Origin: Saccharopolyspora endophytica | GTDB lineage: Bacteria > Actinomycetota > Actinomycetes > Mycobacteriales > Pseudonocardiaceae | Assembly (NCBI RefSeq): GCF_018070075.1 | Contig: NZ_JAGPXE010000022.1 | Location: forward strand, 1-48,218 | Direction of reading: 5' to 3' | DNA length: 48,218 nt | In this document: positions 34,554 through 42,860 of the stretch, piece after piece | Position numbering within the stretch: position 1 is the stretch's first letter | Layout: each line of letters starts with the position of its first letter | Program-made: the position numbers and the translations under genes | Notes under the pieces: model-generated | Told to the model about the DNA's origin: nothing | Database searches by the model: none | Seen by the model: the letters and a program-made list of their open reading frames with translations, nothing else

Positions 34554-35597
34554 GTGGACCTGATCGCTGTTCTGCTCACCGGATTGCTGGCCGGTGGGGT
34601 CTCTTGTGCGGCCGTGCAAGGTGGCCTGCTGGCCGGAATGATCTCCCGCCAGCGACGCACCACCGACCGAGAATCCGGAGCGTGCCTGCAGACCCGAAAT
34701 ACATTCGGTCGACTTGCCGATGACTTGGCGCCGGTCGGCGGTTTTCTGCTCGGAAAGCTCGTCTCGCACGCGCTCCTCGGTGCGCTGCTGGGCACGTTGG
34801 GCGGCGTGGCTCAGCTGTCGGTGGGCCTGCGCACGTGGATTCAGCTGCTCGCCGGAGCGGTGATCATCGCGTTCGGCCTCGCTCAGCTCGGCGTTCCCGG
34901 ATTCCGCAACATCATCATCGAACCACCCCTGTCGTGGATGCGGATCGTGCGCGACCGCTCCCGCTCCCAGTCGGCGATGGCTCCCACGCTGCTCGGTGTC
35001 GTCAGCGTCCTCATCCCGTGCGGCGTGACGCTCTCCGTCGAGGCACTGGCACTGGCCTCTGGCTCACCACTAGCCGGCGCGGCCACCATGGCGGTATTCG
35101 TGATCGGCACCAGTCCGCTGTTCGCGGTGCTCGGTTACCTCGCCCGCAAGGCCGCCACCGCCTGGCGCGGTCGGCTCGGCGTGCTCACGGGTGTCGTCGT
35201 AGTCCTCACCGGTCTTTACACCGTCAACGGCGGGCTCGAACTCGCCGGCTCCCCGCTAGCCGCCAGCCGAATCTCCCAAGCCGCCACCGCCGACGACACA
35301 CCGCCCGCGGGCGCGGTGGCCGTCCACGACGGGCACCAGACGGTGGTGATCACGGCGACCACGGGTGCCTACAGCCCGGCCAACGTCCAGGTCCGCGCCG
35401 GAATGCCCACCACGCTGGTCATCCAGTCCGACGACGCCCAGGGCTGCGTGCGCTCGTTCATCATCCCGGACCGCAATGTGGACAAAATTCTTCCGGAGAG
35501 GGGTGCTACCACCGTCGAGCTCGGTGCGCTCCCGCCGGGACCGTTGCCCTACTCCTGCGGCATGGGCATGTACACCGGGACGATCACCGCCGCCTGA
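34554..35597 (+). CDS. UreH-like (TauE/SafE-type) membrane protein fused to cupredoxin-like domain
   Basis: A 347-aa fusion. The first about 230 residues are a six-helix UreH/CcdA-like domain starting IAVLLTGLLAGGVSCAAVQG, with VLIPCGVTLSVEALALA and FVIGTSPLFAVLG. The rest, after a Pro/Ala linker, is a cupredoxin-like domain: VVITATTGAYSPANVQVRAG, the Cys in DDAQGCVRSF, and YSCGMGMYTG near the end, where Cys and Met ligands would sit. It likely moves or buffers copper (or reductant) across the membrane. GTG 34554 is preceded by AGGAG; a CopZ-like gene starts 19 nt downstream. Confidence 0.75.
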   Translation: MDLIAVLLTGLLAGGVSCAAVQGGLLAGMISRQRRTTDRESGACLQTRNTFGRLADDLAPVGGFLLGKLVSHALLGALLGTLGGVAQLSVGLRTWIQLLAGAVIIAFGLAQLGVPGFRNIIIEPPLSWMRIVRDRSRSQSAMAPTLLGVVSVLIPCGVTLSVEALALASGSPLAGAATMAVFVIGTSPLFAVLGYLARKAATAWRGRLGVLTGVVVVLTGLYTVNGGLELAGSPLAASRISQAATADDTPPAGAVAVHDGHQTVVITATTGAYSPANVQVRAGMPTTLVIQSDDAQGCVRSFIIPDRNVDKILPERGATTVELGALPPGPLPYSCGMGMYTGTITAA

Positions 35598-35616
35598 CCG
35601 AGAAGGAGGAACCCTC

Positions 35617-35838
35617 ATGGCGACCACCACCGTCACCTTCCGCGTCACCGGCATGCACTGCGGTAGTTGCAGCCTGCTCATCGACGACGTCCTCGAAGAC
35701 CTGCCCGGCGTGCACAGCACCAGGACCTCGACGAAGCAAGGCCTCAGCGTCGTGGAACTGGACCTCACCCGATCCAGCACGGCCGAGGTCATCGCCGCCA
35801 TCGCTGATACCGGTTACCAAGCCGAGCACGCCGGCTGA
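35617..35838 (+). CDS. CopZ-like heavy-metal-associated (HMA) protein
   Basis: A 73-aa single HMA domain with the metal site GMHCGSC (residues 12-18) and the usual beta-alpha-beta-beta-alpha-beta length. It should bind Cu(I) and hand it to a transporter. AAGGAGG sits ahead of ATG 35617. It ends the first copper transcription unit, before a 13-bp stem hairpin. Confidence 0.85.
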   Translation: MATTTVTFRVTGMHCGSCSLLIDDVLEDLPGVHSTRTSTKQGLSVVELDLTRSSTAEVIAAIADTGYQAEHAG

Positions 35839-35855
35839 CCGAGCGACCGGGATGA

Positions 35856-35894
35856 GGCTTGTGGTGGGGCCAACAGTTGGTCCCACCACAAGCC
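35856..35894 (+). terminator. 13-bp stem hairpin after CopZ-like gene
   Basis: GGCTTGTGGTGGG (35856-35868) pairs with CCCACCACAAGCC (35882-35894). It separates the UreH/CopZ unit from the CsoR promoter. No U-tract. Confidence 0.7.
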
Positions 35895-35934
35895 CACAGT
35901 GACCTCCGTCTTGCCGGGCAGATGAGCGCCTCCG

Positions 35935-35964
35935 TTGACTACCCCTACCCCCTAGGGGTATGTT
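35935..35964 (+). promoter_or_regulatory. CsoR-type promoter/operator
   Basis: TTGACT (-35, 35935-35940) and TATGTT (-10, 35959-35964) are 18 bp apart. The spacer contains the palindrome TACCCCCTAGGGGTA (35946-35960), the G/C-tract inverted repeat bound by CsoR family repressors. Copper binding to CsoR would release it and turn on the csoR-copZ-copA operon. Confidence 0.85.
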
Positions 35965-36003
35965 CGTTTTGAATGTGACGATCGATTCGAGTCAGGCGGG
36001 GAC

Positions 36004-36285
36004 ATGCACGGCTATAGCCACGACAAGGACGCTTACGCCAAGCGGCTGCGTCGCATCGAGGGCCAGGTTCGTGGCCTGGCGAAGATGATCGAGGGCGACG
36101 AGTACTGCATCGATGTGCTCACGCAGATCAGTGCCACGACCAAGGCTCTGCAGTCGGTGGCGTTGGGGCTGATGGACGAGCACCTCGGGCACTGCGTCGC
36201 CGAAGCGGTATCCGAGGGTGGCGATACGGCGGACGCCAAGATCCGCGAGGCCAGTGACGCGATCGCTCGTCTCGTTCGCTCGTAG
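36004..36285 (+). CDS. csoR: CsoR copper-sensing repressor
   Basis: A 93-aa DUF156 protein with all three Cu(I) ligands of CsoR: Cys35, His60 and Cys64 (EYCIDV; EHLGHC). It should repress the operon in the absence of copper by binding the palindrome just upstream. It is followed by CopZ-like, His-rich and CopA genes at short spacing, typical autoregulated organisation. Confidence 0.92.
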   Translation: MHGYSHDKDAYAKRLRRIEGQVRGLAKMIEGDEYCIDVLTQISATTKALQSVALGLMDEHLGHCVAEAVSEGGDTADAKIREASDAIARLVRS

Positions 36286-36312
36286 CCACTCGAAACCCGG
36301 AGGGGAACTGAC

Positions 36313-36522
36313 ATGGCGGAAACGATGTACACGGTCAACGGGATGACCTGCGGCCACTGCGCTGCGTCGGTGACCGAGGAGGTCAGCAAGATCGACGGTG
36401 TGTCGGACGTGGCGGTCGACCTGCCGACCGGCGCGGTCACGGTCACCAGCGACGCGGCGCTCGACGAAACGGCGGTGCGTGAAGCCGTCGAAGAGGCCGG
36501 CTACGAACTGTCGGCCCAGTAG
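36313..36522 (+). CDS. CopZ-like copper chaperone
   Basis: A 69-aa HMA domain with GMTCGHC (residues 10-16), matching CopZ chaperones. It starts 27 nt after csoR with GGAGGGG upstream. It probably delivers Cu(I) to the P-type ATPase encoded two genes on. It differs from the other HMA protein (35617) in carrying GHC rather than GSC. Confidence 0.9.
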   Translation: MAETMYTVNGMTCGHCAASVTEEVSKIDGVSDVAVDLPTGAVTVTSDAALDETAVREAVEEAGYELSAQ

Positions 36523-36574
36523 GGCCTCGGCCGCCAGGCCCGCCAGGCGGGTCCGGACTTGAAGGGTTTCAACG

Positions 36575-37531
36575 ATGAGCACAGCAGCGAAGCTCTCCGC
36601 CTACGGTGCGGTGCTCACGCTCGCCTTCGGCGGGGCGTGGGCGGCCGGATCCGCCGTCGGTCCCTTCCCCACCGGCGCCACGGCGCAAAGTGGGCACGTC
36701 GGCGCTGGGCACGCCGGCGGCGGGGACAACCACAGCGGTACCGTCGCGGGAGCCCCGCAAGACCAGCTTCCGGCAGGACTCGCGTCGACCAGGGACGGTT
36801 ACACCCTCACGTCCACCACGACGACGATCACCCCGGGCAGCACCCAGAACTTTTCCTTCCGCATCACCGGCCCCGACGGGACCCCGGTGACGCGCTTCGA
36901 CACCGAGCACGACAAGCGGATGCACCTGATCGTCGTCCGCCGCGACACCGCCGGCTACCAGCACCTGCACCCGGAAATGAGCCCGGACGGCACCTGGACC
37001 GTACCGATGCAGCTACCCCTCGGGGGTACTTATCGGGTCTTCGCTGACTTCGCCCCGACCGGCGGCGAGGATCAGACGCTGGAACTGGACGTCTCCGCAC
37101 CGGGGACCTTCGAACCGATCCGGCAACCGTCCTCCCGCGTCGCGGTGGTTGATGGCTACCAGGTCAGGTTGGACGGCGAGCTCTCACCGGGGCGGACGTC
37201 CCCGGTCACGCTCACCGTGAGCAAGGATGGTCGGCCGGTCGCGGATCTGCAGCCCTACCTGGCTGCCTACGGGCACCTGGTCGCGCTGCGCACGGGCGAT
37301 CTCGCTTACCTGCACGTGCATCCCGAGGGTGCCCCGGGCGATGGCCGCACTCCAGCGGGCCCGGCGATCACGTTCCAAGCGGAGGTTCCCTCCGCGGGCA
37401 CGTACCGTCTTTTCCTCGATTTCCAGCACCAGGGCCAAGTCCGCACCGCGGAGTTCACGGTCGACACCGGCCCGACTGGCAGTCAACAGCCACAGCCGTC
37501 GTCCGGTGATGGCCACGGAAGCCACGGGTGA
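36575..37531 (+). CDS. Secreted His-rich copper-operon protein
   Basis: A 318-aa exported protein: an N-terminal hydrophobic signal (AYGAVLTLAFGGAWAAGSAV), a His/Gly-rich stretch, then two beta-sandwich-like halves. RMHLIVVRRDTAGYQHLHPE and GDLAYLHVHPEG each hold a paired His motif, and the tail is DGHGSHG. Proteins of this type are common between csoR/copZ and copA in actinomycetes and probably bind copper outside the membrane; this is family-level inference. Its stop overlaps a GTG of the next frame, and CopA starts 15 nt after it. Confidence 0.65.
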   Translation: MSTAAKLSAYGAVLTLAFGGAWAAGSAVGPFPTGATAQSGHVGAGHAGGGDNHSGTVAGAPQDQLPAGLASTRDGYTLTSTTTTITPGSTQNFSFRITGPDGTPVTRFDTEHDKRMHLIVVRRDTAGYQHLHPEMSPDGTWTVPMQLPLGGTYRVFADFAPTGGEDQTLELDVSAPGTFEPIRQPSSRVAVVDGYQVRLDGELSPGRTSPVTLTVSKDGRPVADLQPYLAAYGHLVALRTGDLAYLHVHPEGAPGDGRTPAGPAITFQAEVPSAGTYRLFLDFQHQGQVRTAEFTVDTGPTGSQQPQPSSGDGHGSHG

Positions 37532-37545
37532 ACAGGAGAATCTCG

Positions 37546-39858
37546 ATGAGCAACGTCACCGATTCCCCCAACGTGACGGGCCAGGAAATCGAACTCGCGA
37601 TCGGCGGCATGACCTGCGCGTCCTGCGCGATGCGGGTGGAGAAGAAGCTCGGCAAGCTCGAAGGCGTCACCGCGACCGTCAATTACGCCACCGAGAAAGC
37701 CAAGGTGTTCTTGCCGCCCGGCCTGGACCCGCAGCAGCTCGTGGAGCAGGTCGAGGCCGCCGGCTACACCGCGGCCCTGCCGGCGCCGGAGGTCAGCGGC
37801 GAGCAGGGCCAGGAACCGGAGGACCCGGTTCGGATCTTGCGTGATCGGCTCCTCGAGTCGGCCGCGTTGTCGGTTCCGGTGATTGCGTTGGCGATGGTGC
37901 CGGCGTGGCAGTTCACCTACTGGCAGTGGATTTCGCTCGTGCTGGCCGCCCCGGTCGTCGTGTGGGGTGCGTGGCCGTTCCACTGGGCCGCGTGGGCGAA
38001 CCTGCGCCACGGAGCGGCCACGATGGACACGCTGATCTCGATGGGGACCCTGGCGGCGTTCCTGTGGTCGCTGTACGCGCTGTTGTTCGGCACGGCTGGA
38101 ACACCGGGCATGACGCACGCTTTCGAGCTGACCGTTCAGCGCATGGCCGGTGACGGCAACATTTACCTCGAAGTCGCCGCGGGCGTGACGACCTTCATTC
38201 TCGCCGGGCGGTATTTCGAAGCGCGTTCCAAGCGCCGGGCCGGGGCGGCGCTGCGCGCGCTGCTGGAACTCGGCGCGAAGGACGTCGCCGTGCTCCGCGA
38301 CGGACGCGAGCAGCGCATCCCGATCGACCAGCTCGCCGTCGGCGACCATTTCGTGGTACGTCCCGGTGAGAAGATCGCCACCGACGGCGTCGTGGAGGAG
38401 GGCAGCTCGGCGGTCGATGCCAGCATGCTCACCGGCGAATCCGTGCCGGTCGAGGTCACCGCGGGAGACGCGGTGACCGGCGCGACCGTGAACGCCGGAG
38501 GCCGCCTGGTGGTGCGCGCGACACGGATCGGTTCTGACACCCAGCTGGCGCAGATGGCCAAACTGGTGGAGGACGCCCAGAACGGCAAGGCCGAGGTGCA
38601 GCGGCTGGCCGACCGGATCTCAGCGGTGTTCGTGCCGATCGTCATCGCGCTGGCAACCGCCACGCTCGGGTTCTGGCTCGGCGCCGGTGGCGGCGCCACG
38701 GCGGCCTTCACCGCCGCGGTCGCCGTGCTGATCATCGCCTGCCCCTGCGCGCTCGGACTGGCCACACCCACCGCCTTGCTGGTCGGCACGGGACGTGGCG
38801 CGCAGCTGGGAATCCTGATCAAGGGCCCGGAGGTGCTGGAATCCACCCGGCGCATCGACACCGTCGTGCTGGACAAGACCGGCACCGTCACCACCGGGCA
38901 GATGTCCCTCGTCGGCGTTCACCTCGCCCACGGAACCGACGAGGACGAGGTGCTGCGCTTGGCGGGCGCGGCCGAACACGCCTCCGAGCACCCCATCGCG
39001 CAGGCCATCGCCCGCGGTGCCGCCGACCGCGTCGGCGAATTGCCCGCGGTCGAGGAGTTCAGCAACACCGAAGGCCTGGGCGTGCAGGCGGTGGTCGACG
39101 GCCACGCGGTCCTGGTCGGACGGCCCGCACTGCTGGAGCAGTGGAGCCAGCCGCTTCCGGACGAGCTCGTCGCCGCGCAACGGACCGCGGAGCGGGCGGG
39201 ACGGACGGCGGTCGCGGTGTCCTGGGACGGCGCGGCGCGCGCCGTGCTCGAGATCGCCGACACCGTCAAACCCGGTTCGGCGGAGGCGATTTCGCAGCTG
39301 CGTGAACTCGGTTTGCGGCCGGTGCTGCTCACCGGGGACAACGAGACGGTCGCCGGAACCGTGGCCGGCGAGGTCGGTATCGACGAGGTCATCGCCGAAG
39401 TCCTGCCGCAGGACAAGGTCGAGGTCATCACGCGCCTGCAGAAGGAGGGACGGGTGGTGGCGATGGTCGGCGACGGCATCAACGACGCCGCCGCACTGGC
39501 CCAAGCCGACCTCGGCCTGTCGATGGGCACCGGCACCGATGTCGCCATCGAAGCCTCCGACCTCACCCTCGTGCGCGGTGACCTGCGGGCGGCGGTGGAC
39601 GCCATCCGGCTCTCCCGCCGCACGCTGGCCACGATCAAGGGCAACCTGTTCTGGGCGTTCGCCTACAACGTGGCCGCGCTGCCGCTGGCCGCGTTCGGAC
39701 TGCTCAACCCGATGATCGCCGGTGCCGCGATGGGCTTCTCCAGCGCCTTCGTGGTCGCCAACAGCCTCCGGCTGCGGCGATTCCGCACTGCGGTCACGGG
39801 TACCCCGGCAGGAAGCAGAGCACGCCAACGGACGCGCACCACGAGTGTCAACGCCTGA
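37546..39858 (+). CDS. copA: Cu(I)-exporting P1B-type ATPase
   Basis: A 770-aa copper ATPase: one N-terminal HMA domain (GMTCASC, about residue 20), actuator TGES near 296, the membrane metal site CPC (IIACPCALGLATP near 398), phosphorylation motif DKTGT near 443, the P1B His-Pro (SEHPIA) and hinge GDGIND near 643. All key residues are present. ATG 37546 is chosen because AGGAGA lies 6-7 nt upstream; a GTG at 37528 is less likely. It is the last gene before a strong hairpin. Confidence 0.93.
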   Translation: MSNVTDSPNVTGQEIELAIGGMTCASCAMRVEKKLGKLEGVTATVNYATEKAKVFLPPGLDPQQLVEQVEAAGYTAALPAPEVSGEQGQEPEDPVRILRDRLLESAALSVPVIALAMVPAWQFTYWQWISLVLAAPVVVWGAWPFHWAAWANLRHGAATMDTLISMGTLAAFLWSLYALLFGTAGTPGMTHAFELTVQRMAGDGNIYLEVAAGVTTFILAGRYFEARSKRRAGAALRALLELGAKDVAVLRDGREQRIPIDQLAVGDHFVVRPGEKIATDGVVEEGSSAVDASMLTGESVPVEVTAGDAVTGATVNAGGRLVVRATRIGSDTQLAQMAKLVEDAQNGKAEVQRLADRISAVFVPIVIALATATLGFWLGAGGGATAAFTAAVAVLIIACPCALGLATPTALLVGTGRGAQLGILIKGPEVLESTRRIDTVVLDKTGTVTTGQMSLVGVHLAHGTDEDEVLRLAGAAEHASEHPIAQAIARGAADRVGELPAVEEFSNTEGLGVQAVVDGHAVLVGRPALLEQWSQPLPDELVAAQRTAERAGRTAVAVSWDGAARAVLEIADTVKPGSAEAISQLRELGLRPVLLTGDNETVAGTVAGEVGIDEVIAEVLPQDKVEVITRLQKEGRVVAMVGDGINDAAALAQADLGLSMGTGTDVAIEASDLTLVRGDLRAAVDAIRLSRRTLATIKGNLFWAFAYNVAALPLAAFGLLNPMIAGAAMGFSSAFVVANSLRLRRFRTAVTGTPAGSRARQRTRTTSVNA

Positions 39859-39862
39859 GCAC

Positions 39863-39893
39863 GGGTAGGCCGGGAGCACTTCCCGGCCTACCC
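39863..39893 (+). terminator. 13-bp stem terminator after copA
   Basis: GGGTAGGCCGGGA (39863-39875), loop GCACT, TCCCGGCCTACCC (39881-39893). Perfect stem, no U-tract, directly after the copA stop. Confidence 0.8.
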
Positions 39894-39917
39894 GCCGGTG
39901 GCAGAGGAGCTCTGAAA

Positions 39918-40103
39918 ATGAACCGCACCTTGCTAAAGCACCATCGACGTGCCGGGAGGTGGCTGCTGGCCGTCGAGCTGAACCTGAGCGAATGCTGCCG
40001 TGCTCTCGCGCCCGCCCTGCACGTGAGTGCGCGAACGACTCACCCCTCGGTCGTTCTCCGAGCCTCGGCGCAGCTGTTCGGGCGCTGCCACGAGCGCCCC
40101 TGA
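39918..40103 (+). CDS. Possible small basic protein (61 aa)
   Basis: The frame starts MNRTLLKHHRRAGRWLLAVE and has a good ribosome-binding site (AGAGGAGC about 8 nt upstream). It contains a CC pair and no recognised domain. It lies between the copA terminator and the DUF4396 gene (32 nt downstream), so it might lead that transcript. Support is translation signals only. Confidence 0.35.
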   Translation: MNRTLLKHHRRAGRWLLAVELNLSECCRALAPALHVSARTTHPSVVLRASAQLFGRCHERP

Positions 40104-40135
40104 CCGCGCTTCGACGACTTCTATGGAGGAGCGGA

Positions 40136-40636
40136 ATGACTGACCGGCCCGCACACCAACACCACGGCCACGAAACGACCGATGAGCAGCAAAGCAGGCG
40201 GGAGCTGACCCGCTCGGCGATCAGCGCCACGTCGCACTGCTTGACCGGCTGCGCGATCGGCGAGGTCCTCGGCATGATCATCGGCACCGCGCTGGGCTGG
40301 GGAAACCTGGCCACGATCGTGCTCGCGATTGCGCTGGCGTTCCTGTTCGGCTACAGCCTGACGATCGTTCCCGTGCTGCGCGCGGGCGTGGGTCTGGGTG
40401 CGGCCATCGGCGTTGCCTTTGCCGCCGACACCCTGTCGATCACCGTCATGGAGATCGTCGACAACCTGTTCATGGTGCTCATCCCCGGTGCGATGGACGC
40501 CGGTCTGACCAGCTGGTTGTTCTGGCTCTCGCTGGCCGCGTCGCTGGCCATCGCCTTCGTGCTCACTGTCCCGGTCAACCGCGCTCTCATCGGTCGCGGC
40601 AAGGGTCACGCCGTGGTGCACCAGTACCACCACTAG
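40136..40636 (+). CDS. DUF4396 membrane protein
   Basis: A 166-aa protein with a His-rich N-terminus (HQHHGHE) and a DUF4396 body of about four helices: SHCLTGCAIGEVLGMIIGTA opens the family signature, followed by LATIVLAIALAFLFGYSLT and MEIVDNLFMVLIPGAM. DUF4396 genes often sit beside copper ATPases; the His-rich ends (also VVHQYHH) suggest metal binding. GGAGGAG lies just upstream of ATG 40136. Confidence 0.85.
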   Translation: MTDRPAHQHHGHETTDEQQSRRELTRSAISATSHCLTGCAIGEVLGMIIGTALGWGNLATIVLAIALAFLFGYSLTIVPVLRAGVGLGAAIGVAFAADTLSITVMEIVDNLFMVLIPGAMDAGLTSWLFWLSLAASLAIAFVLTVPVNRALIGRGKGHAVVHQYHH

Positions 40637-40670
40637 CTTGTAGTGCCTAAACGCAGAGGAGCCTCGCGGC

Positions 40671-40705
40671 GTGGTGGTCCTGCCCATGACAAGCAGGACC
40701 ACCAC
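40671..40705. terminator. Bidirectional terminator between DUF4396 and MerR genes
   Basis: GTGGTGGTCCTGC (40671-40683) pairs with GCAGGACCACCAC (40693-40705). It sits between two convergent genes and can serve both. Confidence 0.8.
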
Positions 40706-40715
40706 AGTCACGGGC

Positions 40716-41507
40716 TTACGAGCATCTACCCACACCGGCTGCGGCCAACCCCTCACGGGTCGGGCCTTGCGTTGTCCGGCAGCAGTCAGCCAACCTGCCA
40801 TCGACCACCACAGCCGGAACCCGGGTGACCCCGTAGTCGGCTGCCTTGGCGACGGCAGAACTATCGCTGCGCAGGTCACGCACATGGACCTCGCAGCCTG
40901 GGCCGGCCATGTCCTCCACTAGGGCCACCGCGTCCGCGCAACCGGGACACCCAGTTGTGAATACCTCGATCTGGCGCTGTGCCATCGTCATCACCTCCAC
41001 ACCCGGCACGCTAGGGCTTCCATCAGAGTGGAAAGTCAACTCCACGCCTGATTCTGAGGCGCGCACATGGTCGATGAGGGGACACGAGGCCGAAGCCGCA
41101 CCCGGCTCGGAAGCCAAGCGGTCCGCCTTCTCTTCCAAGCGCAGCAAATTCCACCGCATCGCTTGCAGCTCGGCGATGCGCTCATCGATGTCGGCGACGT
41201 GCTCGTGCAGCACACCGCGGACATAACCGCACGGGCGCTGGTCGGCATCACGCAACGCGAGCACTTCCGCGATCTCATCCAAACGCAAGCCCAGCCATTG
41301 AGCTGCCTTGATGAACCTCACGCGCTCGACGTCACTGTCGTTGTAGACCCGGTAACCAGCGCTGGTCCGGTCTGCAGCGGGCAGCAGACCGATGCCTTCG
41401 TAGTAGCGCACGGTCTTGGGATTGACCCCCACCGCGCGGGCGAGCTCTCCGATGCGCACCGAACCTCCCGTAGCGGCATAGATCCTTGTCTCGTTCTCCG
41501 CGCTCAC
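40716..41507 (-). CDS. MerR-family metal regulator read in frame into a thioredoxin-like protein
   Basis: A 263-aa frame. Residues about 14-150 are a MerR regulator (VRIGELARAVGVNPKTVRYY, then a dimerisation helix with PCGYVRG and SCPLIDHV cysteines). Residues from about 175 are a thioredoxin/glutaredoxin-like domain (VFTTGCPGCADAVALVEDM, VTRVPAVVVDG). Between them the frame passes through a complete MerR-type promoter and a ribosome-binding site, so the second domain can also be made alone from ATG 40985 (89 aa). The original MerR stop was probably lost, or two genes read through. GTG 41507 is chosen for the GGAAGG upstream. A role in sensing and reducing a thiol-reactive metal is plausible; the metal is unknown. 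Confidence 0.75.
   Translation of the reverse strand: MSAENETRIYAATGGSVRIGELARAVGVNPKTVRYYEGIGLLPAADRTSAGYRVYNDSDVERVRFIKAAQWLGLRLDEIAEVLALRDADQRPCGYVRGVLHEHVADIDERIAELQAMRWNLLRLEEKADRLASEPGAASASCPLIDHVRASESGVELTFHSDGSPSVPGVEVMTMAQRQIEVFTTGCPGCADAVALVEDMAGPGCEVHVRDLRSDSSAVAKAADYGVTRVPAVVVDGRLADCCRTTQGPTREGLAAAGVGRCS
41008..41039 (-). promoter_or_regulatory. MerR-type promoter inside the MerR-thioredoxin frame
   Basis: On the minus strand TTGACT (41039-41034) and TAGCGT (41013-41008) are separated by 20 bp, the long spacer of MerR-activated promoters. The spacer carries the inverted repeat TTCCA...TGGAA. GTGGAGGTG and ATGACGATG follow about 10 nt downstream. A near-identical repeat lies in the promoter of the MerR gene itself. 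Confidence 0.75.
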
Positions 41508-41512
41508 CGTGC

Positions 41513-41534
41513 ACCTTCCACCCAGATGGAAGGT
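41513..41534 (-). promoter_or_regulatory. MerR operator upstream of the MerR gene
   Basis: ACCTTCCA (41513-41520), CCCAGA, TGGAAGGT (41527-41534): a perfect 8-bp inverted repeat just upstream of GTG 41507, matching the repeat inside the coding frame. Autoregulation is likely. Confidence 0.75.
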
Positions 41535-41578
41535 CCAGTCATGCGCCACCCTCGCAGGCTCGGCAAGCCTGCGGATGG

Positions 41579-41860
41579 TCACTCGGGTCGCAGTCCAGAC
41601 ATAGTGACCGTGACGAGCCGTTGCACGGCTTCCTGGGAGGGCAGTCCGGCAGCGGCGGTGAGCGAGTGCAGGCAGAAGTTGGCCAGCTCAGCGGGTGCCA
41701 CGTCATCGCGGAGCTCGCCGGTCTGTCCACCCTCGGCGATCAGATGCTGGAGGAATGCGGACAGGTGCTGTTGCGCGTCGGTGACGTGCTCGCCGCGGTG
41801 CAGCAGAGCAGCGAGCTCGGTTCCGTGTCTTTGGTAGGAGATCTGCGCGAACTCCTTCAG
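41579..41860 (-). pseudogene. TetR-family regulator, C-terminal fragment
   Basis: The minus strand encodes the end of a TetR/AcrR regulator: KEFAQISYQRHGTELAALLH, DAQQHLSAFLQHLIAEGGQT, LANFCLHSLTAAAGLPS and a terminal VTVTMSGLRPE. The N-terminal helix-turn-helix is missing; upstream the strand runs antisense into a TauE/SafE fragment. It appears cut near 41860 by a deletion. Confidence 0.65.
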
Positions 41861-41861
41861 C

Positions 41862-42389
41862 ACTGCTTCGGGCTGTTCGGCTCCGTGGTGGGGGTTGCCC
41901 TGCTGAGCACCAAACCGGACCAGGCATTGCTGTCGGTGCTGGTCGCGCTCATCCTGCTCGCCCACATCACCTTCCAGCTCACCCGCCGATTCGCCACCAC
42001 ACCAAGAGCGGCCACCCGGCCCTGCTGAGCCTCGTCGGAGCGGTGCAGGGATTCCTGCTCGGAGCCGTCAACCTCGGCCCGGTGCTACCCGCCTACCTGC
42101 AAACCTTCGAACGCAACGCCCAGCGCTACATCGACGGCTTATCCCTGTTCTTCGCCGTGGTCATCGGCGAGCGCATCGTCCAGATGTGGCTGCAGGGCGT
42201 CCTCACCGAGTACCGAATCTGGCTGGGATCAACCATCGCTCTCGTCACGCTGCTCGACCTCGCGATGGGCAGGTCATCCGCAGCCGCTTCGCCATTGACA
42301 AGCGCAGGCTGGATGCCGTCATCACCGTGCTGCTGTTGGCCACCGCGGCGAATCTGCTATGGAAAGCCATCCCGCAGCTGCTGAGCTGA
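41862..42389 (+). pseudogene. TauE/SafE-family permease, broken
   Basis: Pieces of a sulfite-exporter-type permease lie in successive frames: LFGSVVGVALLSTKPDQALL then SVLVALILLA; next FLLGAVNLGPVLPAYLQTFE, then FFAVVIGERIVQMWLQGVLT; last RFAIDKRRLDAVITVLLLAT up to the stop at 42389. At least two frameshifts and a missing N-terminus make it non-functional. It begins where the TetR fragment ends, as if a divergent regulator/permease pair had lost its shared middle. Confidence 0.65.
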
Positions 42390-42491
42390 CACCGTGCCGC
42401 CGCGGAGAGGCCCGCAGTCCCATCGAGCCTGCGGTCCTTCTGCGCTTCGGCAGGCGATATGCAAATTGATGATCCTTCGCCGAGTCGGAAT

Positions 42492-42503
42492 ACCCCCGGG
42501 GGT
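42492..42503 (+). promoter_or_regulatory. CstR-type operator 1
   Basis: ACCCCCGGGGGT is a perfect palindrome about 37 bp upstream of the CstR-like start, followed by TTTGTTACGTT as probable -10 region. It fits the G/C-tract operators of the CsoR/CstR family. Confidence 0.75.
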
Positions 42504-42539
42504 TTGTTACGTTGTGGCCAGTGAAGGGAGATGGTCGCA

Positions 42540-42809
42540 GTGGAGATGAAGCCGGAGTTGGTGGGGGATGCCCTGACGCGGCTGCGCCGGGCGCGGGGTC
42601 AGTTGAGCGGCGTGATCGAGGCCATGGAGGAGGGGCGGGACTGCGCTGAGGTGCTGACCCAGCTCGCGGCTGTTTCGCGTGCTCTGGACCGTGCTGGTTT
42701 CAAGATCGTGGCCAGCGGTATGAGGTACTGCCAGCAGGCTCGCGAGGACGGCGATGAACCGCCGATGACCGAGCAGGAGCTGGAGCGCCTGTTTCTCGCG
42801 CTCGCCTGA
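42540..42809 (+). CDS. CstR-like persulfide-sensing repressor
   Basis: An 89-aa DUF156 protein. It keeps the two reactive cysteines (Cys35 in GRDCAEV, Cys64 in MRYC) but has Gly at position 60 where CsoR has its His ligand, the hallmark of persulfide-sensing CstR rather than copper-sensing CsoR. The downstream rhodanese and persulfide dioxygenase-like genes agree. GTG 42540 has AAGGGAG 9 nt upstream; ATG 42531 would leave no space for it. It probably binds both GC-tract palindromes at 42492 and 42866. Confidence 0.8.
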   Translation: MEMKPELVGDALTRLRRARGQLSGVIEAMEEGRDCAEVLTQLAAVSRALDRAGFKIVASGMRYCQQAREDGDEPPMTEQELERLFLALA

Positions 42810-42860
42810 GCGCGAGGTCGTGCAGTGCCCTTCTCCTGGCGGTCGAAGTCGTTGAATTCA

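Noticed and set aside
36004..42809. Treating both DUF156 proteins as CsoR
   Set aside because: The one at 42540 has Gly instead of the CsoR His ligand and sits in a sulfur operon, so CstR fits better.
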